From positions 1-7,451 of the forward strand of contig JASLRF010000403.1 of the NCBI GenBank assembly GCA_030744095.1: 7,451 bases of DNA. Reading direction: 5' to 3'. The translations under genes and the position numbers were made by a program. The DNA is from Pirellulaceae bacterium. Lineage in GTDB: Bacteria; Planctomycetota; Planctomycetia; Pirellulales; Pirellulaceae. Below the pieces are notes generated by a model, which saw only the letters and a list, made by a program, of their open reading frames with translations, was not told the DNA's origin and made no database searches. This document shows positions 1-7,165 of the stretch, in pieces (position 1 is the stretch's first letter; every line of letters begins with the position of its first letter).

Positions 1-176
1 AGTTTGGTGGCGAAGCCGTTCTGGCGGGTAATATCCTGGTCCGACAGGTAGGTAACCGCTTTCATCCGGGCCTTAACGTCGGCCAAGGCAACGACTACAC
101 TTTGTATGCTTTGGTTGAGGGACATGTGATGTTTGACCGCAAGGGTCGTCGGATCAACGTCGTTCCCAAACCGTAA
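1..176 (+). CDS. rpmA: 50S ribosomal protein L27, 3' end (partial)
   Basis: This is the C-terminal 57 residues of bL27, a large-subunit ribosomal protein whose N-terminal tail reaches the peptidyl-transferase centre. The reading frame starts at base 3 and ends with TAA at 174-176. The family core is readable: [15 protein letters not shown], then [20 protein letters not shown], then [13 protein letters not shown]. The N-terminal part, including the GSTxNGRDS-like segment, lies left of the window. A strong intrinsic terminator follows 33 bases after the stop. obg lies next downstream, the usual rplU-rpmA-obg order of bacteria. No frame disruption is seen. The identification is secure; only the start is missing. 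Confidence 0.97.
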   Translation, partial: FGGEAVLAGNILVRQVGNRFHPGLNVGQGNDYTLYALVEGHVMFDRKGRRINVVPKP

Positions 177-209
177 AGCACTCGCCGAATTCAGATACAA
201 CTTGACGAG

Positions 210-238
210 GGACGGCTCACTAGGGCTGTCCTTTTTTT
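210..238 (+). terminator. Intrinsic terminator after rpmA
   Basis: A 9-bp stem (210-218 with 223-231, including two G-U pairs) closes a 4-base ACTA loop. It is followed at once by seven T residues (232-238). This is a textbook Rho-independent terminator for the rpmA transcript. It implies that obg, 50 bases downstream, has its own promoter or depends on read-through. Confidence 0.88.
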
Positions 239-251
239 ATGTACGCTGACC

Positions 252-267
252 AGATCAAACCTGATCT
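252..267. repeat. Short inverted repeat before obg
   Basis: A perfect 6-bp inverted repeat (AGATCA and TGATCT) surrounds the 4-base spacer AACC, between the rpmA terminator and the obg ATG at 288. It is in the right place to be an operator or a small leader hairpin. It is short enough to be chance, and no convincing -35/-10 pair is visible beside it. Confidence 0.35.
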
Positions 268-287
268 AAGCTCTCTAGTGAAACCAG

Positions 288-1280
288 ATGTTCATTGATC
301 GGGTCGAGATCAAAGTGGAAGCCGGGAATGGTGGCGACGGTTGCGTGAGCTTCCGCCGCCTGCGATATGTCCCCAGAGGCGGCCCAGATGGCGGCGATGG
401 CGGCCAGGGCGGTAGCGTGACCATTGGGGCTATGAATGGCGTCAACAATCTAGCCGGCTTGGCGCAACAGAAATTCTGGCACGCGACGGATGGGCAAAAT
501 GGGATGGGTGCCAACAAGACAGGTCGTAGCGGCAAGGACTTGTTAATTCAAGTGCCACCGGGGACCATCGTTATGGATGCCGAAAAAGGCTTCGTGATTA
601 AGGATCTCGTGTTCGATGGTGAACAGATCATTGCCGCGCGGGGCGGCCGAGGCGGGAAGGGAAATGCCCGTTTCAAATCTTCCACCAATCGCGCCCCTCG
701 CGATTCAACTCCCGGCAAACCAGGTGAAGCTCGGAAGTTGATTTTGGAACTGCAAGTCATCGCGGACGTCGGGCTGATTGGAAAGCCGAACGCTGGAAAG
801 AGCACCCTACTCAGTCGGCTTTCCCATGCGCGACCGGAAATTGCCGACTACGCCTTCACAACCAAATTCCCCAACTTGGGTCTGGTTCAGATCGACTTGG
901 ACCGCTCCTTTGTCATGGCCGATATACCTGGGTTGATTGAAGGTGCTCATGCTGGCGTTGGGCTCGGTCACGAATTCCTGCGTCATGTCGAGCGGGCGGG
1001 AATCTTGGTCCACTTGGTCGAACCTTGCCCACAGGATGAAACCGATCCAATCCAGAATTATCGCGCCATCCGCGCCGAACTGACACAATACAATCCGCAG
1101 TTTTCCGAGCGACCTGAACTGATCGTGGTCACAAAAGCCGAGTTGCCCGGCGCGGCCAAACTCCGAGATAGTCTAAAGCAAGAGATCGGGCGTGACGTCT
1201 TCCTGATTTCGGCAGTTACGGGTCAAGGGTTGAGCGAACTCACCAGTTCGATTTCCCGAAGACTTGAAGCGACACCATGA
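288..1280 (+). CDS. obg: Obg/CgtA family ribosome-assembly GTPase
   Basis: Obg is an essential GTPase that binds the large ribosomal subunit during assembly and links it to nutrient stress signalling. Residues 1-158 form the glycine-rich Obg fold ([18 protein letters not shown], then [13 protein letters not shown] near 30-42). The G domain follows: G1 GKPNAGKS at 165-172, switch [12 protein letters not shown] at 188-198, G3 DIPG at 212-215 within DIPGLIEGA, and G5 SAV at 308-310. The G4 motif is TKAE (282-285) instead of NKxD, which is unusual. With 330 residues it lacks the extra C-terminal OCT domain of some Gram-positive Obg proteins. The ATG at 288 gives the canonical N-terminus, although no Shine-Dalgarno sequence is visible upstream. 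The stop overlaps the coaX start in ATGA, implying translational coupling. Confidence 0.96.
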   Translation: MFIDRVEIKVEAGNGGDGCVSFRRLRYVPRGGPDGGDGGQGGSVTIGAMNGVNNLAGLAQQKFWHATDGQNGMGANKTGRSGKDLLIQVPPGTIVMDAEKGFVIKDLVFDGEQIIAARGGRGGKGNARFKSSTNRAPRDSTPGKPGEARKLILELQVIADVGLIGKPNAGKSTLLSRLSHARPEIADYAFTTKFPNLGLVQIDLDRSFVMADIPGLIEGAHAGVGLGHEFLRHVERAGILVHLVEPCPQDETDPIQNYRAIRAELTQYNPQFSERPELIVVTKAELPGAAKLRDSLKQEIGRDVFLISAVTGQGLSELTSSISRRLEATP

Positions 1281-2068
1281 ACGACCCACTCGTAGCAGTA
1301 GGCATTGGGAATACCACGATCACCTTCGGCGTCCACGACTCTCTGGGTGAAGCGGAATGCGGTAATCCTGCCGAAAACAAAGTCCACTGGAAATGGTCAC
1401 AACTAATCACTGTTGAAACGGCCGGCTTTGATCCTGCCGCAGTCGCATTGAACATACCTGCATCCGCATCCTGGTGCGTTGCCAGCGTGCATCGTCCAAG
1501 CGAGCAACGGCTGGCCGCTTGGGTCCGAGAATCGAACACCGGCGCATCGTACCGCGATCTGATCGCTGGTGATTTGCCGATCAAGGTATGCGTCGAACAA
1601 CCCAACCGAGTCGGCATGGATCGACTGGCGGCGGCGGTGGCCGTCAATCAACTTCGCGATCCGCTTGCACCCGCCGTCATTGTTGACGCTGGCACGGCGA
1701 TCACGGTGGACCTGGTGAGCCAGCAGGGTGACTTCCTGGGAGGTGCGATCCTGCCCGGGATGCAACTCGTCTCGCAAGCATTGTCGGCCAAGACGGACCA
1801 GTTGCCACAGGTCGATCCCTGTTTTCGACAATCCGCGCCCAACGCCCTGGGCAGGTCGACCGATGGTGCGATCCAAAGCGGGTTGTTTTGGGGCAGTGTC
1901 GGAGCGATTCGTGAACTGGTTGAACGAATCGGTGCATCGGCCAACGGCTCGCCGCAACTGTTTCTGACTGGGGGCGACGCAGAACGCCTGGCTCCCTTCA
2001 TCTCGAAAGACGCCGTGTTCGTCCGAGATCTGGTAATTGGAGGGATCTTGACGGCGGCCGCTGCGTGA
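1277..2068 (+). CDS. coaX: Type III pantothenate kinase
   Basis: CoaX phosphorylates pantothenate with ATP, the first step of coenzyme A synthesis. It belongs to the ASKHA (acetate and sugar kinase/Hsc70/actin) fold. At 263 residues the length is typical. Recognisable motifs are GMDR at 113-116 (its Asp115 matches the family catalytic Asp), DAGTA at 137-141, GGAILPG at 155-161, STDGAIQSG near 194-202, TGGDA at 231-235 and DLVIGGI at 251-257. The first phosphate-binding motif, normally DxGNT, reads GIGNT at 9-13. The Asp is therefore Gly, encoded by GGC where GAC would be expected. The start ATG lies within the obg stop (4-base overlap), so expression is probably coupled to obg. The family call is strong. 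Whether the enzyme is fully active is uncertain because of the missing Asp. Confidence 0.93.
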   Translation: MNDPLVAVGIGNTTITFGVHDSLGEAECGNPAENKVHWKWSQLITVETAGFDPAAVALNIPASASWCVASVHRPSEQRLAAWVRESNTGASYRDLIAGDLPIKVCVEQPNRVGMDRLAAAVAVNQLRDPLAPAVIVDAGTAITVDLVSQQGDFLGGAILPGMQLVSQALSAKTDQLPQVDPCFRQSAPNALGRSTDGAIQSGLFWGSVGAIRELVERIGASANGSPQLFLTGGDAERLAPFISKDAVFVRDLVIGGILTAAAA

Positions 2069-2126
2069 GCCGATTGGATCCGTAGGCTTTACACGTTTGG
2101 CCGTTGTCGGTGCCGTGAACCAATCG

Positions 2127-3287
2127 ATGAAAACTCGACCGTCGCCATCTGAACCAGCGCACCACACGACGGTGACGCGACTAACGCCCGCGGGTCGAGG
2201 TGCGATAGCCACGTTGGCCATCGAGGGTGCCGGTGCCATGGAGGCAGTCGGAGAACTCTTTCGACCGATCACTGGCAAGCCGCTCGCCGCCAGTCCTGTC
2301 GATCGCATTCGATTCGGCATCTGGCATCACGACACCGGCGATCAGGAGGAGATCGTCGTTTGCCGCCGAGCGGCGAGCAACGTCGAGATTCACTGTCATG
2401 GTGGAGATGCGGCCGCGGCTGCGATCATCGCCGCGTTGGTGTCGCGGGGTGTCGTTCTCGGCGATGAGGCAACGTGGTTGCACCGACGACATCGGGACCC
2501 GCAATTGGAATTCGTGTGGCGCAGGTTGTCCGAAGCGCGTACCCAGCGTACAGCAGGGATTCTGTTGGATCAATTGCATGGTGCCTGGCCGAAGGCGTTA
2601 CGTCAAATCGCGGAGTCTTTGGAAGTCAACGGTCGAGATCTGGCCAGTGGGCATTTGCAACACTTGATCGACCTGGTACCACTTGGCCGTCACCTGACCA
2701 TACCGTGGAAGATCGTCGTCGTTGGCCTTCCCAATGTTGGCAAGAGCAGCCTCGTCAATACGATGCTGGGGTTTTCGCGGTGCATCGTCTTCGATCAGCC
2801 AGGCACGACGCGTGACATCGTCGCTACGCACACGGCTCTTGATGGTTGGCCGATCGAACTGATGGATACGGCGGGAATCCACGATGGTCAAAACGCGATC
2901 GAAGCCACTGGAGTTGAACTGGCGTTGTCGGAAGTTGCAGCCGCCGACTTAGTCGTGCATGTATGCGATGCAACTCGTCCAGACGCGAGCCTCGTTGATC
3001 CAGCAATTGCCAGACACCCCAACGTGCTGACGGTGGAGAACAAGTCAGACCTCGTGGATAAACCCATGCAATCCTCGGACATCCGGACGAGTGCTGTCAC
3101 TGGGGCGGGTGTCGATCGTTTGATTGAGTTGATTGTGCATCGTTTGGTTCCGAACTCGCCAACTGCCGGCGATGCGGTACCCATCGGCAACGTGCAGATT
3201 CAGTTGCTGGCCGATGTGCAAGCTAGCATCAACCGTGGCGACATTCAGCGGGCAGTGGCGATTCTCGCACAACATCATGGCGGCTAG
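2127..3287 (+). CDS. MnmE/TrmE-family GTPase, divergent and shortened
   Basis: Canonical MnmE works with MnmG to modify wobble uridines of tRNA. The N-terminal start of the family is visible (TTVTRLTPAGRGAIATLAI, and EIHCHGG near 87-93). The G domain is intact: GLPNVGKSS at 200-208, PGTTRD at 225-230, DTAG at 247-250, NKSD at 305-308 and SAVTG at 322-326. However, the folate-site region GEFT...RAFxNGKxDL cannot be found. The segment ahead of the G domain is shortened, and the protein ends at ILAQHHGG without the C-terminal CIGK motif. Its 386 residues compare with about 450 in the usual family. The ATG at 2127 is chosen because it sits just before the family homology. In-frame TTG 2097 and GTG 2115 are alternatives, and none has a clear Shine-Dalgarno sequence. 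It follows coaX by 58 bases, probably in the same operon. The family is certain, but the tRNA-modification role is doubtful, so no symbol is given. Confidence 0.88.
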   Translation: MKTRPSPSEPAHHTTVTRLTPAGRGAIATLAIEGAGAMEAVGELFRPITGKPLAASPVDRIRFGIWHHDTGDQEEIVVCRRAASNVEIHCHGGDAAAAAIIAALVSRGVVLGDEATWLHRRHRDPQLEFVWRRLSEARTQRTAGILLDQLHGAWPKALRQIAESLEVNGRDLASGHLQHLIDLVPLGRHLTIPWKIVVVGLPNVGKSSLVNTMLGFSRCIVFDQPGTTRDIVATHTALDGWPIELMDTAGIHDGQNAIEATGVELALSEVAAADLVVHVCDATRPDASLVDPAIARHPNVLTVENKSDLVDKPMQSSDIRTSAVTGAGVDRLIELIVHRLVPNSPTAGDAVPIGNVQIQLLADVQASINRGDIQRAVAILAQHHGG

Positions 3288-3298
3288 CAGTTTGCGAC

Positions 3299-3322
3299 CG
3301 GCAAAAAATACCATTTTTGCTG
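3299..3322. terminator. A/T-rich hairpin after the MnmE-like gene, possible weak terminator
   Basis: A 9-bp stem (3299-3307 with 3314-3322, one G-U pair) closes a 6-base loop. Five A residues face five T residues near the loop, 11 bases after the stop codon. The T residues are inside the stem and no T-run follows it, so this is not a classic intrinsic terminator. Position alone suggests an end-of-operon structure. Confidence 0.4.
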
Positions 3323-3332
3323 TCAACTCGCC

Positions 3333-3360
3333 TGGACTCCTGCCGCATTGTTGTTACACT
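3333..3360 (+). promoter_or_regulatory. Candidate extended -10 promoter for the TPR gene
   Basis: TGGACT (3333-3338) is separated by 16 bases from TACACT (3355-3360). A TGT immediately before the latter forms an extended -10 element. Each hexamer matches 4 of 6 sigma-70 consensus bases. The site is 82 bases before the start codon at 3442, after the preceding hairpin. This is a visual match only. Confidence 0.3.
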
Positions 3361-3428
3361 ACTCGCCGTTTTTTCCACAATTTCGCCTTATTCAATGCGC
3401 CGAACTGAAGTCAAGGGCAACACGGTGC

Positions 3429-3434
3429 GAGAGG
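3429..3434 (+). promoter_or_regulatory. Ribosome-binding site that sets the TPR gene start
   Basis: GAGAGG ends 7 bases before the ATG at 3442. This spacing favours that ATG over the in-frame ATG at 3454 (codon 5). It also keeps the full basic N-region of the signal peptide. Confidence 0.65.
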
Positions 3435-3441
3435 TACGGAC

Positions 3442-5343
3442 ATGCGTTTCGCCATGAATCGTCAAGAAGCGGCCTGGGCCATTGTGTGGGGAACTGTTCT
3501 CCTCTGCACGCTCATTTCGAGAGATGTTCAGGCTTGGCAAGACTCGCCGCCCGCCGTCTTGAAATCGCAAACCATCGGTGCACCCGTCATGCGGAAACTC
3601 CTCGTGGCCGATGATGATCAGGACAAGGAGGCTTCAAAAGTCACGGAGGAAGAAACGCCACAACAACCGCAGGAGATTCGCGCGTCGAGCTTTCAGGGTG
3701 TGACACCAGGGGAGACCACGACAGCGGATTTGATTGAAATGCTCGGCGAACCCAAGAGTCGTCAGGAGCAAGATGGCGAAGAAGTCTTCACGTACCAGGT
3801 CGGACCGTTTCCAAATGTGGAAGTGATTGTCAACGACGACACAATCGCGTCGATCATCATTTTTCTTGACAAGCTGGCCCCACCACAGGAAGTTGCGAAG
3901 GAACTCAAACTGGAGGGGTTCGAGGCGGTACTGATCCGCAGCGATTCTGGAACTGTCATGGGGCAGATCTACCCAGAACGGGGCGTGATGTTCAGCTTTG
4001 ATCCCGATGCCGCGGAACGGATGGTTGGCCAATTGGTCTTGGAGCAGATTTCCGCCGAACCGTTTCTGATGCGTGTCCAGCAGGATCGCAAACACCAATA
4101 TGAGAAGAATCTGACGGATCTGGCATATGCGGATCAATACGCTCCAAACACTTCGGAAATCCATTGGATGAAAGCCCAGATTCTGGAGGCGATTGGCAAT
4201 TACGGTCGCGCACTCTCGGCCATTGAAGAAAGCATCAGCTTGGCACCCCAAGATTCGAGACTCTTGACGACACGTGCCAAAATTCATTTCGAACTTGATG
4301 ATCACGAGGCGGCGATCGCCGATGCGAAGACGGTTATTGCGGATGAATTGACACCACCTGAATATAGGGCTCGAGCAAATTGCTTGTTGGCGGATTTCAT
4401 GGCAAACGGACCGGACCACCAATACAACGAAGCTTTGAAAATCCACCAGGAAGCGCTGCAAATGGGAGTGCAATTGGCAACAACCGATCGAACAGATGTG
4501 CGCCGCTATGCCAAGCGTGTCCTCGTCGACGCGTATTTCGGCGTTGCCAATGATATTGCGCGCGGCAAATGGCAGAACAAACAGAAGACCATGCTGAAAT
4601 GGCTAAAGGGTGCTTCGGAAATCGCCTACGGTATGCTGGAATTTGACGAAGGCGAATCCACCCTTCGTTTGCAGATTATCCAAAAGACATTGCTCGCGTA
4701 TGCCGGTCTGAAGATCAACGCAGACGCTAAGAAAGCCGTTAGCCAGCTGCTTGACGAGCTCGACAAGTCCGCTGGAGAATCTACGGATTCCCGTTATCAG
4801 AATGAACTGCGTTGGATCGCCGTCGAGACGTTGTACGAGGCCATCGAGATCTCCCGCGTGCGGGGAGATCACAAACAAGTCGTACAATTCGCGGGCAATG
4901 CCGAAAAACTGATCAACCAATTGGATCGACAACGTGATCCGACGCCTCATTCAAACTACTTGATTGGCAAGATCTACTTCTACGCTGGGCTCGCGAAATC
5001 CGTTGGTCAGAAGGACCATCAAAAGGCGGTTCGGTATTACGAAAAATGTCTCCCCTATTTTTCCATGGACTTTCCGGTCAGAAACCGCTCTGAAAGCGGC
5101 TTACACGGCGAACGCCTCGTGAGTATGGGTGTCTCTTATTGGCAAACAAATGCTAAGGATGAAGCCGTGAATCTGACCCAACACGGTCTCGAAATCATGC
5201 TCACTGCCGAACGCGAAGGGCGATTGGAAGAGGCAGCACTGGCCGTTCCTTTTGGAAACCTGGCAACAATGTACGAAGCGTTGGACGACCCAGATCGGGC
5301 TCGTCGCTATGCCTCGCGTGCCGCTGAAATCGAATCCCGTTAG
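3442..5343 (+). CDS. Exported TPR protein with BamE/SmpA-like N-terminal domain
   Basis: This is a 633-residue protein of unknown specific function. Residues 1-31 look like a Sec signal peptide: basic start MRFAMNR, hydrophobic core around 12-26, and probable cleavage after VQA at 31. An acidic, Gln-rich linker (about 57-78) leads to a domain at about 82-200. There FQGVTPGETTTADLIEMLGEP, an aromatic FTYQV strand and VEVIVNDDTIASIIIFLD resemble the SmpA/OmlA (BamE) fold. TPR repeats follow: a canonical 34-residue repeat at about 238-271 (KAQILEAIGNYGRALSAIEE), a second at 272-305, and further helical repeats to the end, the last around 555-632 (NLATMYEALDDPDRARRYA). TPRs are protein-binding scaffolds, so an extracytoplasmic assembly or scaffold role is plausible. 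It stands between two gaps (154 and 108 bases) and may be its own unit. The TPR and signal-peptide calls are solid; the BamE-like call is moderate. Confidence 0.85.
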   Translation: MRFAMNRQEAAWAIVWGTVLLCTLISRDVQAWQDSPPAVLKSQTIGAPVMRKLLVADDDQDKEASKVTEEETPQQPQEIRASSFQGVTPGETTTADLIEMLGEPKSRQEQDGEEVFTYQVGPFPNVEVIVNDDTIASIIIFLDKLAPPQEVAKELKLEGFEAVLIRSDSGTVMGQIYPERGVMFSFDPDAAERMVGQLVLEQISAEPFLMRVQQDRKHQYEKNLTDLAYADQYAPNTSEIHWMKAQILEAIGNYGRALSAIEESISLAPQDSRLLTTRAKIHFELDDHEAAIADAKTVIADELTPPEYRARANCLLADFMANGPDHQYNEALKIHQEALQMGVQLATTDRTDVRRYAKRVLVDAYFGVANDIARGKWQNKQKTMLKWLKGASEIAYGMLEFDEGESTLRLQIIQKTLLAYAGLKINADAKKAVSQLLDELDKSAGESTDSRYQNELRWIAVETLYEAIEISRVRGDHKQVVQFAGNAEKLINQLDRQRDPTPHSNYLIGKIYFYAGLAKSVGQKDHQKAVRYYEKCLPYFSMDFPVRNRSESGLHGERLVSMGVSYWQTNAKDEAVNLTQHGLEIMLTAEREGRLEEAALAVPFGNLATMYEALDDPDRARRYASRAAEIESR

Positions 5344-5440
5344 TCTCTTGGCAGTACTGCAATCACGCGCCAGCGGGTTTCTCTCAACTGCCTCCATGCG
5401 TATGATTCAGAGCCGAAACGTGTTCCGTGTCTTGCAGGGA

Positions 5441-5445
5441 AAGGA
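5441..5445 (+). promoter_or_regulatory. Ribosome-binding site for the GTG start of fxsA
   Basis: AAGGA ends 6 bases before GTG at 5452. This supports the non-ATG start, which gives the expected FxsA N-terminus running straight into the first membrane helix. Confidence 0.65.
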
Positions 5446-5451
5446 CGTTAC

Positions 5452-5928
5452 GTGCTCGCTCGGCTGCTGATCCTATTCATCCTGGTTCCGTTGGTCGAAC
5501 TGATTTTGCTCATGTTCGTGGCCGACTGGACGCACCCATGGATCGCGATCTCGTTAGTGATCGTGACCGGCATTGTCGGCACATTGCTGGCCCGTTCCCA
5601 AGGCACCAAGACCTACAGACGCATCCACAGTTCCATGTCGCAAGGCCAGATTCCCACGGACGCCTTGATCGATGCCGCGATGATTCTTGTTGCCGGTGCG
5701 TTGCTCCTGACGCCAGGAATTCTGACTGACGCGTTCGGGCTATCGCTGTTAGTACCACCGTGTCGCCGGTGGTATCGGCGGCGCCTGGTCAGCTGGTTCC
5801 GCTCGCGATTTACATTCCAAACGGAATCGTCGGACGGCCCTTTACAGAAAGACTCGGAAGTCATCGATTCCTACATTGTGTCTCCGAAGACGTCGACAGT
5901 CGAATCCGGCTCTGACAAATCAGCTTGA
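5452..5928 (+). CDS. fxsA: FxsA family membrane protein
   Basis: FxsA is a small inner-membrane protein first known in E. coli, where its overproduction relieves F-plasmid exclusion of phage T7; its normal role is unclear. The 158 residues fit the family. Hydrophobic segments lie at about 4-24 (LLILFILVPLVELILLMFV), 29-46 (PWIAISLVIVTGIVGTLL) and 72-101. Family motifs are present: ARSQGTKTYRRI at 47-58, the IPTDALIDAAMILVAGALLL stretch at 67-86, and LTPGILTDAFG at 86-96 followed by LLVPP. The hydrophilic tail (about 104-158, rich in Arg then Ser) is probably cytoplasmic and not conserved. The GTG start is supported by AAGGA at 5441-5445. The gene lies 108 bases after the TPR gene and converges on the leftward gene at 6101-7165. 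Co-transcription with the TPR gene is possible but not shown. Confidence 0.92.
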   Translation: MLARLLILFILVPLVELILLMFVADWTHPWIAISLVIVTGIVGTLLARSQGTKTYRRIHSSMSQGQIPTDALIDAAMILVAGALLLTPGILTDAFGLSLLVPPCRRWYRRRLVSWFRSRFTFQTESSDGPLQKDSEVIDSYIVSPKTSTVESGSDKSA

Positions 5929-5977
5929 CTGGCAGGCGCAAACAAACCGCACCACCGTTGCTTCGCCCAAAGCAGTC

Positions 5978-6007
5978 GCCGTAGTGGCGTAAGCTTCCAG
6001 CTTGCGA
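5978..6007. repeat. Double stem-loop element between convergent genes
   Basis: Two small hairpins abut in the 172-base gap between fxsA and the leftward gene. The first has a 4-bp stem CGCC/GGCG around GTAGT (5978-5990). The second has an 8-bp stem (5989-5996 with 6000-6007, one G-U pair) around TCC. No T-run follows on either strand, so it is not a standard terminator. It looks like a dispersed palindromic element, and I have an impression of similar sequences between genes in other planctomycetes. Copy number cannot be judged from one window. Confidence 0.45.
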
Positions 6008-6100
6008 TTTATGGACACCTACCCAAAGCAAGCGGGATGCCTTCCCACTATTGCGCTGTGGCTAAGCACCAACCACAAGCTGACCAAGAACTCACCATCG

Positions 6101-7165
6101 TCAGTGTTCTTCCTCCCCCTTCGGCATCACCAAGCGGATACCTCTTACCTCGAATTCTCCACCGCGCAGTTGCGGCGAACGCAACTCCATGGATTGCTCG
6201 CCAGTCCGTGTGACTGCCAAGAAATATTCGTCGGTCACAAACTCGCCCGTACCGCGCACCTGGCAGGTTTTCTCATCTCCATCGATCGCAATCTTGAAAC
6301 TGCCTGCGTCCGCCTCGGTCGCCGCACGATACGTGACCAGGACTCGAAAAGCTCCCTTCGGCGGCAACTTGACAATCTTACACTTCCAGACTGCCGAATC
6401 GTCGACGGATGTCCAGCCAGTGAGAAAATCGGTGATCTCGACCGTTTCCATATGAACTGAGTTGCCGTTCAAAACTGCGACTGGCGGCGTGAAGTTCACG
6501 CTTCCATCGGTCTCTTGAAAGACGACCACGGGCTCGTTGATTGGAATGGATGACTCCCCGTCGCCAACATCCGCTTCTTCGATCCGCTCGCCATCCTCAA
6601 TGGTAACCCACGGATCGATGGTCTGAAGACGACGGTGCGCGTCAACGACTTGCCCAATGACGTACGTCCCGGCGACAATCACCACAACCGCCAGAGCGAG
6701 CACAGCCAAACCGACAGACGCGCCAGCGGATTTCTTCGCGTTCCATACTTCCGCCACGCCTTCATCGTCGATTTCAATCGCCATCGTGGCTCGCGGCTCC
6801 TGTTGTTCGGGCGAATCTGATTGAAGTATCACGGACGGTGCTGGTTGCGGCGGTGATTCTGCTGGGGCCGGCGGCGCGGTCGCCGAGGCGAGTCCTTCCA
6901 ACATTGCGTCGTAGGCCATCCGGGACGGCGCGTTGATCAAGCAGAGTTTGGCGGCGGCGACCTCGTTCAACAGTTGTTGCGTCAATCGACCTCGCGGCCC
7001 TGTTTGATACGAACGGAGCAAGGCCATCCGCCGGTCAGCCGCCACCGCAATCGCCGCTGGATCTGAGGTGAATCGTGCAATGCCCAGCAGGCAATAGTGG
7101 TCGACCGGTCGGTCATGCACAAGAATGCCCAACCACTGCGAATACGGATCAAATTCTTTCGGCAT
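6101..7165 (-). CDS. Membrane protein with planctomycete J-like N-terminal domain and galactose-binding-like C-terminal region
   Basis: This is a 354-residue protein without a known name. Residues 1-90 begin FDPYSQWLGI and DHYCLLGI and end RMAYDAML. This is a planctomycete module that resembles a DnaJ domain in layout but lacks the HPD tripeptide (YQTGP stands there), so it is unlikely to stimulate Hsp70. A Pro/Ala/Gln-rich linker spans about 95-125. One transmembrane helix lies at about 150-172, preceded by KK at 144-145. The remaining 180 residues contain, from about 250, WTSVDDSAVWKCKIVKLP, then FRVLVTYRAATEADAG and EFEVRGIRLV. This pattern resembles beta-sandwich carbohydrate-binding (galactose-binding-like) domains. 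The ATG at 7165 is preferred because homology begins there. The frame stays open to an ATG at 7309, but those 48 residues look non-coding (Arg-rich, no motif), and neither start has a clear ribosome site. It is transcribed towards fxsA. The function is unknown. Confidence 0.82.
   Translation of the reverse strand: MPKEFDPYSQWLGILVHDRPVDHYCLLGIARFTSDPAAIAVAADRRMALLRSYQTGPRGRLTQQLLNEVAAAKLCLINAPSRMAYDAMLEGLASATAPPAPAESPPQPAPSVILQSDSPEQQEPRATMAIEIDDEGVAEVWNAKKSAGASVGLAVLALAVVVIVAGTYVIGQVVDAHRRLQTIDPWVTIEDGERIEEADVGDGESSIPINEPVVVFQETDGSVNFTPPVAVLNGNSVHMETVEITDFLTGWTSVDDSAVWKCKIVKLPPKGAFRVLVTYRAATEADAGSFKIAIDGDEKTCQVRGTGEFVTDEYFLAVTRTGEQSMELRSPQLRGGEFEVRGIRLVMPKGEEEH

Noticed and set aside
2097..2126. 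TTG (2097) or GTG (2115) as start of the MnmE-like gene
   Set aside because: They add residues outside family homology and have no ribosome site. ATG 2127 is simpler, although the true start is unproven.
1403..2320. Leftward 305-codon open frame antisense to coaX and the start of the MnmE-like gene
   Set aside because: It is rich in Arg, Gly and Ser with no family motif, and lies opposite well-supported genes. It is a by-product of codon bias.
3634..4473. Leftward 279-codon open frame antisense to the TPR gene
   Set aside because: No recognisable domain and a composition of reverse-complemented coding sequence. The forward frame has a signal peptide, TPRs and a ribosome site.
5351..5360. 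Perfect 10-base palindrome GCAGTACTGC after the TPR gene
   Set aside because: Too short to distinguish from chance, with no promoter placed around it.
5401..5406. TATGAT as a -10 box for fxsA
   Set aside because: A good -10 match, but no acceptable -35 at 16-18 bases and no adjoining TG element.
6002..6460. Rightward 152-codon open frame starting in the fxsA downstream gap
   Set aside because: Most of it is antisense to the well-supported J-like membrane protein gene, and its product resembles no family I know.
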